This document shows, one piece after another, positions 25,347 to 35,521 of a stretch of DNA of 41,685 nt. The first letter of the stretch is position 1; each line of letters begins with the position of its first letter. The notes under the pieces were generated by a model. It worked only from the letters and a program-made list of their open reading frames with translations, was not told the DNA's origin and did no database searches. Both the position numbers and the translations under genes were made by a program. The stretch comes from Paracoccaceae bacterium (GTDB lineage Bacteria > Pseudomonadota > Alphaproteobacteria > Rhodobacterales > Rhodobacteraceae): assembly GCA_018222585.1 (NCBI GenBank), contig JAAFAB010000021.1, forward strand, positions 1 through 41,685, given 5' to 3'.

Positions 25347-25665
25347 AGGTCTTCCCCTCACGTCACATGGGCCTAGGGCCCGTTTCTCGCCTCGCCCTTA
25401 GCGGGCGGCTTCCAGTGCCCCTTCGGGCTCTTCCACCCCGCATTGCGAGGCGCGGGATCCTGCAATTCCTGCACAGGTCCCGCAAAATCTGCGCCGCCTA
25501 TAGCACATGGTTTCGGTAACGCAAACGCTTTCGGGCCGCTTTCCTCAGGTGGTTTCCCGGCGCCCGTGGCACAAGGCCGAAGGCGCCGGGAATTTCCTCA
25601 TCACCCGGCTTGAACCGGGATGCGCGCCAGGTCAAGCCCCCACCCGGGGGCAGCCCGGAGGACGC
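25347..25665. other. Intergenic region fabG-acpP
   Basis: A 319-base gap without a gene. It contains the candidate acpP promoter and, close to fabG, a 6-base perfect stem (GCCCCC 25636-25641, GGGGGC 25646-25651) without a real T-run, which might be a weak fabG terminator. Nothing else recognised. Confidence 0.6.
25497..25524 (-). promoter_or_regulatory. Candidate promoter of acpP
   Basis: On the minus strand TTGCGT (25524-25519), 16 bases, TATAGG (25502-25497). It would start a transcript near 25490 with a leader of about 145 bases. Confidence 0.4.
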
Positions 25666-26403
25666 TTACAGCATTGCCATGCCGCCGTTCACATGCAGCG
25701 TGGCGCCGGTCACGTAGCCCGCTTCCGGGCTCGACAGGTAGAGGACAGCCGCCGCAATCTCTTCCGGCGTGCCCATGCGGGCGGCGGGGATCTGCGCATC
25801 GATCTTGGCCTTCTGCTCGTCGTTCAGCTTGTCGGTCATCGCCGTGGCGATGAAGCCGGGCGCGACGCAGTTCGCGGTGATGCCACGGCTGGCGACTTCA
25901 TAGGCGATGGACTTGGTCATGCCGACCATGCCCGCCTTGGAGGCGGCGTAGTTCACCTGGCCCGGGTTGCCGGTGGCGCCGACGATGGACGAGATGTTCA
26001 CGATGCGCCCCCAGCGGGCCTTCATCATCGGGCGCATCACGCCACGGCACAGGCGCATGGTGGCGGTCAGATTGACATCGATCACCGACTGCCAGTCCTC
26101 GTCGCTCATCCGCATGAACAGCTGGTCACGGGTGATGCCGGCATTGTTCACCAGGATATCGAGCGCGCCCATGGCCGCTATGGCCGCCTTGGGCAGGGCC
26201 TCGACGGCCTCGGGGTCGGACAGGTTGCAGGGCAGCACATGGGCGCGTTCGCCCAGTTCTGCCGCCAACTCCTGCAGCGGGGCCTCGCGGGTGCCGCTGA
26301 GGCCCACCGTTGCGCCCGCGCCGTGCAGCGCCTTGGCGATCGCGCCGCCGATACCACCGCTGGCGCCAGTCACCAGCGCCGCCTTGCCCGTCAGATCAAA
26401 CAT
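25666..26403 (-). CDS. fabG: 3-oxoacyl-ACP reductase
   Basis: A 245-residue short-chain dehydrogenase that reduces 3-oxoacyl-ACP with NADPH. The cofactor loop is TGASGGIG (12-19), NNAG is at 86-89, and the catalytic residues are S139, Y152 and K156 (YAASK). The end SPEAGYVTGATLHVNGGMAM is typical of FabG. It follows fabD by 90 bases; a small hairpin (TCGGGGC/GCCCCGA) lies just before its ribosome binding site. Confidence 0.97.
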   Translation of the reverse strand: MFDLTGKAALVTGASGGIGGAIAKALHGAGATVGLSGTREAPLQELAAELGERAHVLPCNLSDPEAVEALPKAAIAAMGALDILVNNAGITRDQLFMRMSDEDWQSVIDVNLTATMRLCRGVMRPMMKARWGRIVNISSIVGATGNPGQVNYAASKAGMVGMTKSIAYEVASRGITANCVAPGFIATAMTDKLNDEQKAKIDAQIPAARMGTPEEIAAAVLYLSSPEAGYVTGATLHVNGGMAML

Positions 26404-26493
26404 TTTGCTCTCCCAGTCGGGGCCTCGCCCCGATCATTTCTGGTTCAAATCTGCCGCGGGGCTCAGGCCCCACGGATACTCTTGCCCGAATTC

Positions 26494-27432
26494 CTAGTCC
26501 GCGACCGAGGTCACCTTGGCGACCTCTTCCGGCGTGCCGACCTGGGCACAGGCGACCTCGCGCGCGATGCGGCGGATCATGCCCGACAGCGCCTTGCCCG
26601 CGCCGATCTCCCAGATCTCGGTCACGCCCTGCTCGACCATGTAGCCGACGCTCTCGCGCCAACGGACCGAGCCGGTGACCTGCTCGACCAGCAGCGCCTT
26701 GATCTGCTCGGGATCGGTGACAGCCTCGGCGCGCACGTTGGCGACCAGCGGCACGGCTGGCGCGGCAAAGGAGACCTCGGCCAGCGCCGCCTGCATCGCC
26801 TCGGCGGCGGGCTGCATCAGCGCGCAATGGAAGGGGGCGGACACCGGCAGCAGCACGGCACGCTTGGCCCCCTTGCCCTTGGCGATCTCTACCGCGCGCT
26901 CCACTGCTGCCTTGTTGCCCGAGATCACGACCTGGCTCGGATCATTGTCATTGGCAGCCTGGCAGACCTCTCCCTGCGCGGCCTCCTCGGCAACGGCGGA
27001 AGCGGTGGCAAAGTCGAGCCCCAGCAAGGCCGCCATGGCGCCCTCACCCACCGGCACGGCCTGCTGCATGGCGCGCCCCCGGATACGCAGCAGACGCGCC
27101 GCATCGGCGATGCTGAGGGTGCCGGCGGCGGCCAGCGCGGAATACTCCCCAAGCGAATGCCCAGCCACGAAAGCCGCATCGGTGATCGCCACGCCCTCGG
27201 CCTCCAGCGCCCGGAAGGCGGCCAGCGAGGTCGCCATCAGCGCGGGTTGGGCGTTCTCGGTCAGGGTCAGCTCCTCGGCCTCTCCGTCCCAGATCAGCGC
27301 GCTCAGGTCCTGGCCGAGGGCCTCGTTGACCTCTTCGAAGACGGCCCGGGCCTGCGGATAGGCTTCGGCAAGGGCGCGGCCCATCCCGATGGTCTGTGCC
27401 CCCTGGCCGGGGAAGACGAATGCGCGGCTCAT
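26494..27432 (-). CDS. fabD: Malonyl-CoA:ACP transacylase
   Basis: A 312-residue enzyme that loads malonyl groups on acyl carrier protein. The motif FPGQGAQ (7-13), the nucleophile S93 in GHSLGE, and the QxxH-type histidine in PVSAPFHCALM are visible. Start at 27432 after AAGGAGTGGGTC; a longer open frame upstream has no such site. First gene of the fab cluster. Confidence 0.97.
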   Translation of the reverse strand: MSRAFVFPGQGAQTIGMGRALAEAYPQARAVFEEVNEALGQDLSALIWDGEAEELTLTENAQPALMATSLAAFRALEAEGVAITDAAFVAGHSLGEYSALAAAGTLSIADAARLLRIRGRAMQQAVPVGEGAMAALLGLDFATASAVAEEAAQGEVCQAANDNDPSQVVISGNKAAVERAVEIAKGKGAKRAVLLPVSAPFHCALMQPAAEAMQAALAEVSFAAPAVPLVANVRAEAVTDPEQIKALLVEQVTGSVRWRESVGYMVEQGVTEIWEIGAGKALSGMIRRIAREVACAQVGTPEEVAKVTSVAD

Positions 27433-27701
27433 GACCCACTCCTTGTGTCTGGCATCTTCTGATCTGGCATATCTTTCATCCCACATGCCGACAGCATGTG
27501 AATTGGGCGCGGAAATACAGGCTGGCGCCCCCCAAGGCAACGCCAAGCTTGCCCGCCGCGCCACGCTCACGGCGCCGTCATCCGCCGCGCATCCATGCAC
27601 AGCTCCTGCGCGAGCGCCGGGGTAGGAGCCATGCCGCAGCGCAGCTAGATTGAGCGCAACCCGGCAGCTGCCGCCATTCCCTTCAGACCCGGAACCATCC
27701 C

Positions 27702-28940
27702 ATGTCCCTTTCAGACACCTCCGACAGCTACGGCCGCGTCACCCGCGTGATCCACTGGCTGACCGCCCTGCTGATCCTTTCGGCCTTTCCACTGGGCTAC
27801 GTCGCCCACCAGATGTCCCTGTCGATCGAGACCACCAGCGGCACGGCCCAGGCCACGCTGATCGCCCGTACCGCCATCCTGTTCTCGGTCCACAAGACCC
27901 TCGGCGTCGCGGTGGTTGTCGTCTCGCTGTTCCGCATCGCCTGGGGCATCGCCCAGCCCCGCCCCGGCCTGATCCGCGGCAGCCACCGGGCCGAGGCCCT
28001 GGCCGCGGAAACCGTGCACTACCTGCTCTATACCCTGCTGATCCTGGTACCGGTCTCGGGCTGGGTGCACCACGCCGCCACCGCAGGCTTCGCCCCGATC
28101 CTCTGGCCCCTCGGCCAGGGCCTGCCCTTCGTGCCGCAGAGCGAGACCGTTGCGGCGCTGGCCTCCGGCCTGCACTGGATCTTCGCCTGGTCCCTCGCCC
28201 TGGTGCTGGCACTGCACATCGGCGGCGCCCTGAAGCACCATGTCATCGACCGCGATGCCACCCTGCGCCGGATGTGGCGCGGAGAGGCCGCCGCGCCCTC
28301 ACCCCGCCAGCCTGGCCATGCCGCGCCCCTGGCCACCGCCACACTGCTGCTGGCGCTGATCGCCGCCCTTGGCGTCTCGCTCACCCCGGCCGGCCCCGGC
28401 GCCGAGGCTGGCCAGCCCCCCGCACCTGGCACCATCGGCGCCGCCTCCACCGCCGGTGACTGGCAGGTGACCGACGGCCGCCTCGGCATCGAAGTCACCC
28501 AGTTCGGCAATACCGTCGAAGGCAGCTTCGCCGACTGGACCGCCGCGATCACCTACGACCCAGAGGGCACCGCTGGCCCCGTCGGCCATGTGACGGTGCA
28601 GGTCAATGTCGCCTCCCTGACCCTCGGCTCGGTCACCAGCCAGGCGCTCGGCAGCGATTTCCTGGCCGCTGGCGATCACCCGACGGCCACCTTCGACGCC
28701 GAGATCCTGCGCCAGGCAGATGGCAGCCACGTCGCGGACGGCACGCTGTCGCTGCGTGGCCGGCAGATGCCGCTCTCCTTCCCCTTCGCGCTTGAGACCG
28801 ATGCGGACGGCACCGCCCACGCCAGCGCGGACCTTGCCCTCGACCGGCGCGACTTCGGTGTCGGGGCCTCGATGGCGGATGAGTCCACCGTGGCCTTCAC
28901 GGTCGCGACACGCTGGCAGCTCACCGCCACCCCGCGCTGA
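27702..28940 (+). CDS. Cytochrome b561 fused to a YceI domain
   Basis: A 412-residue membrane protein of two parts. Residues 1-200 are a bacterial cytochrome b561 with four membrane helices and four histidines placed as haem ligands (H18, H64, H158, H172). A fifth hydrophobic segment (about 208-226) leads to a YceI beta-barrel domain (about 250-410), which in other proteins binds isoprenoid lipids and would face the periplasm. It may pass electrons to or from a quinone-like molecule; this is inference. The Shine-Dalgarno sequence is weak. A strong terminator follows. Confidence 0.9.
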   Translation: MSLSDTSDSYGRVTRVIHWLTALLILSAFPLGYVAHQMSLSIETTSGTAQATLIARTAILFSVHKTLGVAVVVVSLFRIAWGIAQPRPGLIRGSHRAEALAAETVHYLLYTLLILVPVSGWVHHAATAGFAPILWPLGQGLPFVPQSETVAALASGLHWIFAWSLALVLALHIGGALKHHVIDRDATLRRMWRGEAAAPSPRQPGHAAPLATATLLLALIAALGVSLTPAGPGAEAGQPPAPGTIGAASTAGDWQVTDGRLGIEVTQFGNTVEGSFADWTAAITYDPEGTAGPVGHVTVQVNVASLTLGSVTSQALGSDFLAAGDHPTATFDAEILRQADGSHVADGTLSLRGRQMPLSFPFALETDADGTAHASADLALDRRDFGVGASMADESTVAFTVATRWQLTATPR

Positions 28941-28959
28941 ACCGCCCCGACTGAAACCG

Positions 28960-28994
28960 AAGGGCGCCCCATTCCGGAGGGCGCCCTTTCCCCG
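28960..28994 (+). terminator. Intrinsic terminator of the b561-YceI gene
   Basis: A perfect 10-base stem, AAGGGCGCCC (28960-28969) and GGGCGCCCTT (28979-28988), with a 9-base loop and a short T/C-rich tail, 19 bases after the stop. Confidence 0.8.
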
Positions 28995-29052
28995 TCCCTC
29001 CTTGCCCCCGCGCCCGCGACACCGATAGGCTGGCGGCACGGAAAGGACCCCC

Positions 29053-29327
29053 ATGACCGATCCCCCCAGCTTCACCGCCGAGCAGATCACCGCCGCCTAT
29101 CACGCCTATGTCGACTGCCTGAACCGAAGCTGATCGCCGCCGGACTGGCTTTCGACTGTACGCCGGTCGGCAACCTCTTCGGTCTGCCGGGCAATGGCCG
29201 CCGCGTGCAATTCACCGAAAACGTCTTCTACCACTATGCCCCCGGCCCCGCGGGCACGCCGCGCATCCGGGATGTCTGGTCGGTGATCGACCAGGCTGCC
29301 ATCGCCGCGCAACTCCGAAGCACCTGA
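29053..29327 (+). pseudogene. Remnant of a SnoaL-like (ester cyclase) gene
   Basis: The frame starting at 29053 gives an N-terminus ending in AYHAYVDCLNRS and stops at 29131. The next frame, from 29127, continues as KLIAAGLAFDCTPVG and NLFGLPGNGRR, then QFTENVFYHY and VWSVIDQAAIAAQL to a stop at 29325. These pieces match the beginning and end of SnoaL-like polyketide-cyclase/ester-cyclase proteins of about 130-140 residues. The middle third is missing, and the junction shifts the frame. So this is a deletion-broken gene. The stop is followed by the terminator of the opposite-strand yceI-like gene. Confidence 0.8.
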
Positions 29328-29340
29328 CCGGCAAAGCGCA

Positions 29341-29371
29341 AGAAAAAGGGGCCGCCCCGCAGGACGGCCCC
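29341..29371 (-). terminator. Intrinsic terminator of the yceI-like gene
   Basis: On the minus strand GGGGCCG (29371-29365) and CGGCCCC (29354-29348) form a perfect stem, followed by TTTTTCTT. Confidence 0.85.
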
Positions 29372-29405
29372 AATGCTCATGCGCGGCCTTGCGGCGGCGC
29401 AAGCC

Positions 29406-29981
29406 TTACTCGGCCTGCATGGCCTCGATCGAGATCTGCACCTCGACCTCGTCGCTGACATAGGGCGCGAACATGCCCATGTCGTAGTCCGAGCGCAGCA
29501 CGGTGGTGGTGGCATCGAACCCGGCCCAGGGCTTGCCCTCCATCGGGTGATCGCCCAGCTGGTTCAGCCTGGCATCCAGCACCACCTCGTTGGTGATGCC
29601 GTTGATGGTCAGATCGCCGGTGATCAGCCCGGTGTCCTCGCCGGTCACCTCGATCGAGGTCGAGACGAAGGAAACGGTGTCATTGGCCTCTGCCCCGAAG
29701 AAATCCTCGGTCAGGAAATGCGCGGTCCGCGCATCGATGCCGGTCAGCAGCGAGGCGGCGGGGAAGGCCACCTCGACGGAAGAGTTCGCCGGGTCCTCGG
29801 CATCGAACTGGATCGTGCCGTCAAAGCCCGAGAACATGCCAAAGCCGGTCGAATAGCCGAGGTGGTTGTAGTGGAAGACAATCTGGGTGTGGGTGTTGTC
29901 GAGGGTGTAGGTCACCGGCGCCGCGAAGACGGAGGCGGCGGTGACCAGGGTCAGGGCGGAGCCGAGAAGCAGGGATTTCAT
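29406..29981 (-). CDS. Secreted YceI-family protein
   Basis: A 191-residue periplasmic protein. Residues 1-20 are a clear signal peptide (MKSLLLGSALTLVTAASVFA) with an AxA-type cleavage site. The mature part is one YceI barrel: YTLDNTHTQIVFHYNHLG at the start, F.GTI.FD around 55, DLTINGIT.EV near 123. Such proteins bind polyprenyl molecules. The GAGGATAAA site fixes the start. It is the second YceI domain in 2.3 kb; the first is fused to cytochrome b561 on the other strand, which hints at a shared role. Confidence 0.92.
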   Translation of the reverse strand: MKSLLLGSALTLVTAASVFAAPVTYTLDNTHTQIVFHYNHLGYSTGFGMFSGFDGTIQFDAEDPANSSVEVAFPAASLLTGIDARTAHFLTEDFFGAEANDTVSFVSTSIEVTGEDTGLITGDLTINGITNEVVLDARLNQLGDHPMEGKPWAGFDATTTVLRSDYDMGMFAPYVSDEVEVQISIEAMQAE

Positions 29982-30140
29982 AAGGGTTTATCCTCTTTCA
30001 GGGGATGCGTTCAAAGATGCCCCAGATGTCGCCGCACCGCCGCATCATCGCAATTCCGCATCCCCCAACAGGTGCTGTGGATCTGCGAACATCACACCCG
30101 CGCGAAATCGCCGGCCCGCACACGGCCATCGGCTGATTGC

Positions 30141-30336
30141 CTCCGGCGGGAGTATTTTCAGCCTGGTGATGATGCAGGTTTCGCCCCTCCGGGCGACCGA
30201 CTTTCTATCCCGGGCGCGTGCACGCTCTCACGGCAAAACTCCGGCACCTCTCCGGGCACTGTCCTGCTTGCCCATCACCAGGCTGAAAATACCTCCGGGG
30301 GGAGGCTCCGCAGGAGCCGGGGGGCAGAGCCCCCTG
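30141..30336. repeat. Inverted pair of a REP-like intergenic element
   Basis: GTATTTTCAGCCTGGTGATG at 30152-30171 reappears, perfectly inverted, at 30273-30292. Both copies are flanked on the outside by CTCC/GGAG-rich sequence (30141-30151 and 30293-30304), and the right copy continues into GC-rich hairpins (GGCTCC-GCA-GGAGCC, then GGGGGGCAGAGCCCC) to about 30336. The pattern 'CTCC...GGAG-TATTTT' is a familiar dispersed intergenic element of Rhodobacteraceae. A partial relative is at 4989-5010. Confidence 0.75.
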
Positions 30337-30363
30337 CCCTTCACCGCGGCGCGGCGACCGCGC

Positions 30364-30392
30364 TTGCCAACCCCAGCGATCCCCTGTAAAGG
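30364..30392 (+). promoter_or_regulatory. Candidate promoter of rpsF-rpsR-rplI
   Basis: TTGCCA (30364-30369), 17 bases, TAAAGG (30387-30392). It gives a leader of about 100 bases before rpsF. The leader has a short inverted pair, CCGCG/CGCGG, around positions 30421 and 30448. Confidence 0.5.
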
Positions 30393-30499
30393 AGGGCCTC
30401 CTTCCGCAAGGATATCTTGAACCGCGCAGACTCTCGTGGAGGGGTCGCGGAAGGGCAGACCCTCCTATGAAATGCGCCTCGACAGAAACAGGAGTGCAC

Positions 30500-30856
30500 A
30501 TGCCGCTTTACGAGCATGTCTTCATCTCGCGCCAGGACCTTTCCAACGCGCAGGCCGAAGGTCTCATCGAACATTTCGGCGCCATTCTCTCGGACAACGG
30601 CGGCAAGCTGGTTGACCACGAGTACTGGGGCGTCAAGACGATGGCCTACAAGATCAACAAGAACCGCAAGGGCCACTACGCCTTCCTGCGCACCGACGCC
30701 CCGTCGGAAGCCGTGCAGGAAATGGAACGCCTGATGCGTCTGCACGACGACGTGATGCGCGTCCTGACCATCAAGGTCGACGAGCACGCCGAGGGCCCCT
30801 CGGTCCAGATGCAGAAGCGTGACGAGCGCGACGACCGTCGCCGCGAACGTCGCTGA
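30500..30856 (+). CDS. rpsF: Ribosomal protein bS6
   Basis: A 118-residue small-subunit protein that binds 16S rRNA together with bS18. The start MPLYEHVFISRQDLS and the WGVKTMAYKINKNRKGHYAF segment are typical. The start at 30500 follows AGGAG; an ATG eleven codons earlier lies before this site. The C-terminus is basic, ending in KRDERDDRRRERR. First gene of the S6-S18-L9 operon. Confidence 0.97.
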   Translation: MPLYEHVFISRQDLSNAQAEGLIEHFGAILSDNGGKLVDHEYWGVKTMAYKINKNRKGHYAFLRTDAPSEAVQEMERLMRLHDDVMRVLTIKVDEHAEGPSVQMQKRDERDDRRRERR

Positions 30857-30882
30857 TCTCAGCCCAGGAAAGGACATAAATC

Positions 30883-31110
30883 ATGGCCGCAAAACCGTTT
30901 TTCCGCCGCCGCAAGGTCTGCCCCTTCTCGGGTGATAACGCGCCGAAGATCGACTACAAGGACACCCGTCTGCTGCAGCGCTACATCTCCGAGCGCGGCA
31001 AGATCGTGCCTTCGCGCATCACCGCCGTCTCCGCCAAGAAGCAGCGTGAACTGGCCCGCGCCATCAAGCGCGCGCGTTTCCTCGCCCTGCTCCCCTACGC
31101 CGTGAAGTAA
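30883..31110 (+). CDS. rpsR: Ribosomal protein bS18
   Basis: A 75-residue basic protein, partner of bS6 on the 30S platform. It shows [10 protein letters not shown], then [32 protein letters not shown] as separate conserved blocks of the family. Strong AGGAAAGGA site; 26 bases after rpsF. Confidence 0.98.
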   Translation: MAAKPFFRRRKVCPFSGDNAPKIDYKDTRLLQRYISERGKIVPSRITAVSAKKQRELARAIKRARFLALLPYAVK

Positions 31111-31122
31111 GGAGCCAGATCA

Positions 31123-31731
31123 ATGGAAGTCATCCTTCTCGAACGCGTCGCCAAGCTCGGCCAGATGGGCGACGTCGTCTCCGTCAAGCCCGGCTACGCC
31201 CGTAACTACCTGCTGCTGCAGGGCAAGGCGCTGACCGCCTCCAAGGAAAACATCGCCCAGTTCGAAGCCCAGAAGGCTCAGCTGGAAGCGAACAACCTGG
31301 AGACCAAGAAAGAAGCCGAAGCCCTGGGCCAGAAGCTCGACGGCCAGAAGTTCGTCGTGATTCGCGCCGCCTCCGATGGCGGCAACCTCTACGGCTCCGT
31401 CTCGCCGCGTGACGTTTCCAACGTCGCCACCGAGAACGGCTTCACCGTCGAGCGCAAGCAGGTCATCATCCCGCAGCCCATCAAGGAACTGGGCCTGCAC
31501 ACCGCCGTGGTGCACCTGCACCCGGAAGTGGAAGTGGAAGTGATCCTGAACGTCGCCCGTTCCCCGGAAGAGGCCGAGATCCAGGCCGCCGGCAAGTCCA
31601 TCCAGGAACTGGCCGCCGAGGAAGAAGCCGCCGCCGAGTTCGAGATCTCCGAACTCTTCGACGACATCGGCTCTGCCGCTTCCGATGACGACGAGGGCGA
31701 CGCCCCCGCCGCGGAGACCGAGGAAGACTGA
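31123..31731 (+). CDS. rplI: Ribosomal protein bL9
   Basis: A 202-residue large-subunit protein. The N-terminal RNA-binding domain (1-50; [24 protein letters not shown]) joins a long helix to the C-terminal domain (about 75-150; GSVSPRDVS). Beyond about 150 there is a 50-residue, very acidic tail ([22 protein letters not shown]) that the classical protein lacks but that is known in Alphaproteobacteria. It ends the operon and is followed by a strong terminator. Confidence 0.97.
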   Translation: MEVILLERVAKLGQMGDVVSVKPGYARNYLLLQGKALTASKENIAQFEAQKAQLEANNLETKKEAEALGQKLDGQKFVVIRAASDGGNLYGSVSPRDVSNVATENGFTVERKQVIIPQPIKELGLHTAVVHLHPEVEVEVILNVARSPEEAEIQAAGKSIQELAAEEEAAAEFEISELFDDIGSAASDDDEGDAPAAETEED

Positions 31732-31757
31732 TCGTCTGCCCCTCGACCGAATGATCG

Positions 31758-31785
31758 AACCGCGCCCCCTTGGGCGCGGTTTTTT
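31758..31785 (+). terminator. Intrinsic terminator of rpsF-rpsR-rplI
   Basis: A perfect 10-base stem AACCGCGCCC (31758-31767) and GGGCGCGGTT (31772-31781) around CCTT, followed by further T residues. Confidence 0.93.
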
Positions 31786-31813
31786 CATACCGGCCTTTGC
31801 TGCGGCGCGCTTT

Positions 31814-32743
31814 TCACGGCTGACCGGCCGCCGCCTGGTGCATGTAGACCCCCGGTGCCACGCCCGCCTGGCGGCTGCAGGCCACCCTGAAGGCGCTGGC
31901 AGAGCCCTAGCCGACCCGCCGCGCCACCTCGGCCATGGACGCGCCGCCCCGGCCCAGCAGTTCCTTCGCCAATGCCATGCGCCAGCCCTGCAGGTCGTCC
32001 ATCGGCGACATCCCGAGCGCCCGACCGAAAGGCTCGAAGAAGGCCGAGCGGGACATGCCCGCCCGCCGCGCCAGCTGCGCCACCGTCCAGGCCTGTGCCG
32101 GATCCGCGTGCAGCGCCCGCAGTGCCGTTCCCAGGCGTGGATCCAGTTAGGCCACGCAGCAGACCCGGCGGCGCCTCTGCCCCGCCCCGCAGCGCAGCGC
32201 CTCGTTCAGCAGCACCTCCGGCAACCGCCTCAGCACCAGGGCGCCCGCGGCCCGCTCGGCCAGGGTCTCCTCGTGGATCATCCGAACCAACGCGGTCAGC
32301 CGCTCCTCGCCGCTGACCTGGACAACCTCCGGCAGCAGTGACACCAGCAGGGCGCTGTCGGGGGTGGCGAAATCGCAATGTCCCGGCAGCATCTGCACGT
32401 CGGGCGGACCGCCGTTCTCGCCCAGGCAGTATTCGCCCGGACTGACCTTGACGCGGTGATAGCTGTCGCTCACCCCGGGCAGCTCCAGGCTGGAAGTGCT
32501 GAAATCGACGATCGCCGGTACCAGGACGAAATCCCCCGGGTTGATCACCTGCGGCAAGCGGCCACGGACGTTGATGCGAATATGCCCCTCGATGACCCCG
32601 CAATAGAACGGCTTGCCGATCCTACTGCCGCCAACCATCCAGCGACCGCGTCCGCTGACCAGCTTCGAAACCGAGGGGAGCGGCTTCAGAAGCGCCACCA
32701 CTTCGGCCGGGGATCGGACATTCTTCGGACCATCTCTAATCAA
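31814..32743 (-). pseudogene. Broken AraC-family regulator (cupin_6 type)
   Basis: Read from 32743 down, residues 1-185 match the N-terminal cupin domain of AraC-type regulators (LLKPLPSVSKLVSGRGRWMV, PGDFVLVPA, DVQMLPGHCDF, ALLVSLLPEVV). Near 32150-32190 the sense frame slips and a TAA results at 32147-32149. The same frame then resumes with LDPRLGTALRALHADPAQAW and MSRSAFFEPFGRALGMSP, the DNA-binding domain, but is cut again by a TAG at 31907-31909 where RRVGY would be expected. The final stop is at 31814. Two lesions make it a pseudogene. It is divergent from the dehydrogenase that such regulators usually control. Confidence 0.85.
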
Positions 32744-32788
32744 AATGGGATCCCTGATGATAGAAGGTCCAACTCTCGACGTCTATCT

Positions 32789-32808
32789 CGTGGTGATCAC
32801 ACACCACG
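32789..32808 (+). promoter_or_regulatory. Inverted repeat before the short-chain dehydrogenase gene
   Basis: CGTGGTG (32789-32795) and CACCACG (32802-32808) form a perfect 7-base inverted repeat with a 6-base centre. It abuts the GGAG ribosome binding site, so it could be an operator or a hairpin that affects translation. Confidence 0.45.
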
Positions 32809-32818
32809 GAGATCCCCA

Positions 32819-33577
32819 ATGTCCAAAGTTCTCATCACCGGCTGCTCCACGGGTTTCGGCTTGGCCACCGCGCAACACTTCCTTGACCAGGGCTGGGAGG
32901 TCGTCGCCACCATGCGCACTCCCGCCGCCAGCACCCTGCCTGCCTCGGATCGGCTGACCGTGCTGCCGCTGGACGTCACCGATGCCGCCAGCATCGAGGC
33001 CGCCCTTGCGGCTGCCGGCCCGCTCGACGCCCTGGTCAACAACGCCGGCCTCGGGATGCTGAACGCCGTCGAGGGCGCGACAATCGACAAGATACGCGAA
33101 GTCGTCGAGACCAACCTGATCGGTCCGATCGCCCTGATCCGTGCCGCCATGCCCGGTTTCCGTGCCCGGGGCGGCGGCGTCGTTGTCAACGTCAGCTCCA
33201 CCGTGACCGTTGCGCCCCTGCCGGCGCTCGCGGTCTATACCGGCAGCAAGAGCGGGCTGAACGGTTTCACCGAAAGCTTCGCCTTCGAGGCGGCCCTGCA
33301 TGGGGTGCGCAGCCATCTGGTTCTGCCCGGCGCGGCGCCCGAAACCGACTTCGGCAAGAATGTCATGGAGCGTATCGGCTTCGATATCCCGGCCGAGTAT
33401 GAAAGTTTCGTCCAGGACTACCTGGCGAAGCTGCGGGGCAGCACCGAGGTCACACAGGCCGAGGATGTCGCCAAGGCCGTCTGGCGGGCCGTCACCGACC
33501 CTTCGGCGCCGATGCGCATTCCCGCCGGGGCCGACGCCGTCACCACCTTCAAGCAAGCCGGCTGGCCCCTTCCCTGA
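32819..33577 (+). CDS. Short-chain dehydrogenase/reductase
   Basis: A 252-residue classical SDR, NAD(P)-dependent, substrate unknown. The cofactor loop is TGCSTGFG (7-14), NNAG is at 74-77, the catalytic serine is in NVSST (124-128), and Y140 and K144 form YTGSK. Start at 32819 after GGAGATCCCCA; the frame is open upstream but overlaps the divergent promoter region. This subtype often lies divergent from cupin_6 AraC regulators; here the regulator is broken, while the enzyme is intact. Confidence 0.9.
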   Translation: MSKVLITGCSTGFGLATAQHFLDQGWEVVATMRTPAASTLPASDRLTVLPLDVTDAASIEAALAAAGPLDALVNNAGLGMLNAVEGATIDKIREVVETNLIGPIALIRAAMPGFRARGGGVVVNVSSTVTVAPLPALAVYTGSKSGLNGFTESFAFEAALHGVRSHLVLPGAAPETDFGKNVMERIGFDIPAEYESFVQDYLAKLRGSTEVTQAEDVAKAVWRAVTDPSAPMRIPAGADAVTTFKQAGWPLP

Positions 33578-33585
33578 TCCCGGCC

Positions 33586-33607
33586 GGAGGCGCCCTTGGG
33601 CGCCTCC
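33586..33607. terminator. Hairpin between convergent SDR and aminotransferase genes
   Basis: A perfect 10-base stem GGAGGCGCCC (33586-33595) and GGGCGCCTCC (33598-33607), loop TT. No T-run on either side, so termination is probable only because both genes end here. Confidence 0.5.
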
Positions 33608-33614
33608 ACGGTCC

Positions 33615-35521
<1,907 letters not shown>

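Larger units (their letters stand above)
29982..30499. other. Intergenic region yceI-rpsF
   Basis: A 518-base gap. It contains the inverted repeat at 30141-30336, the candidate rpsF promoter and the rpsF leader. No gene is recognised in it. Confidence 0.7.
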
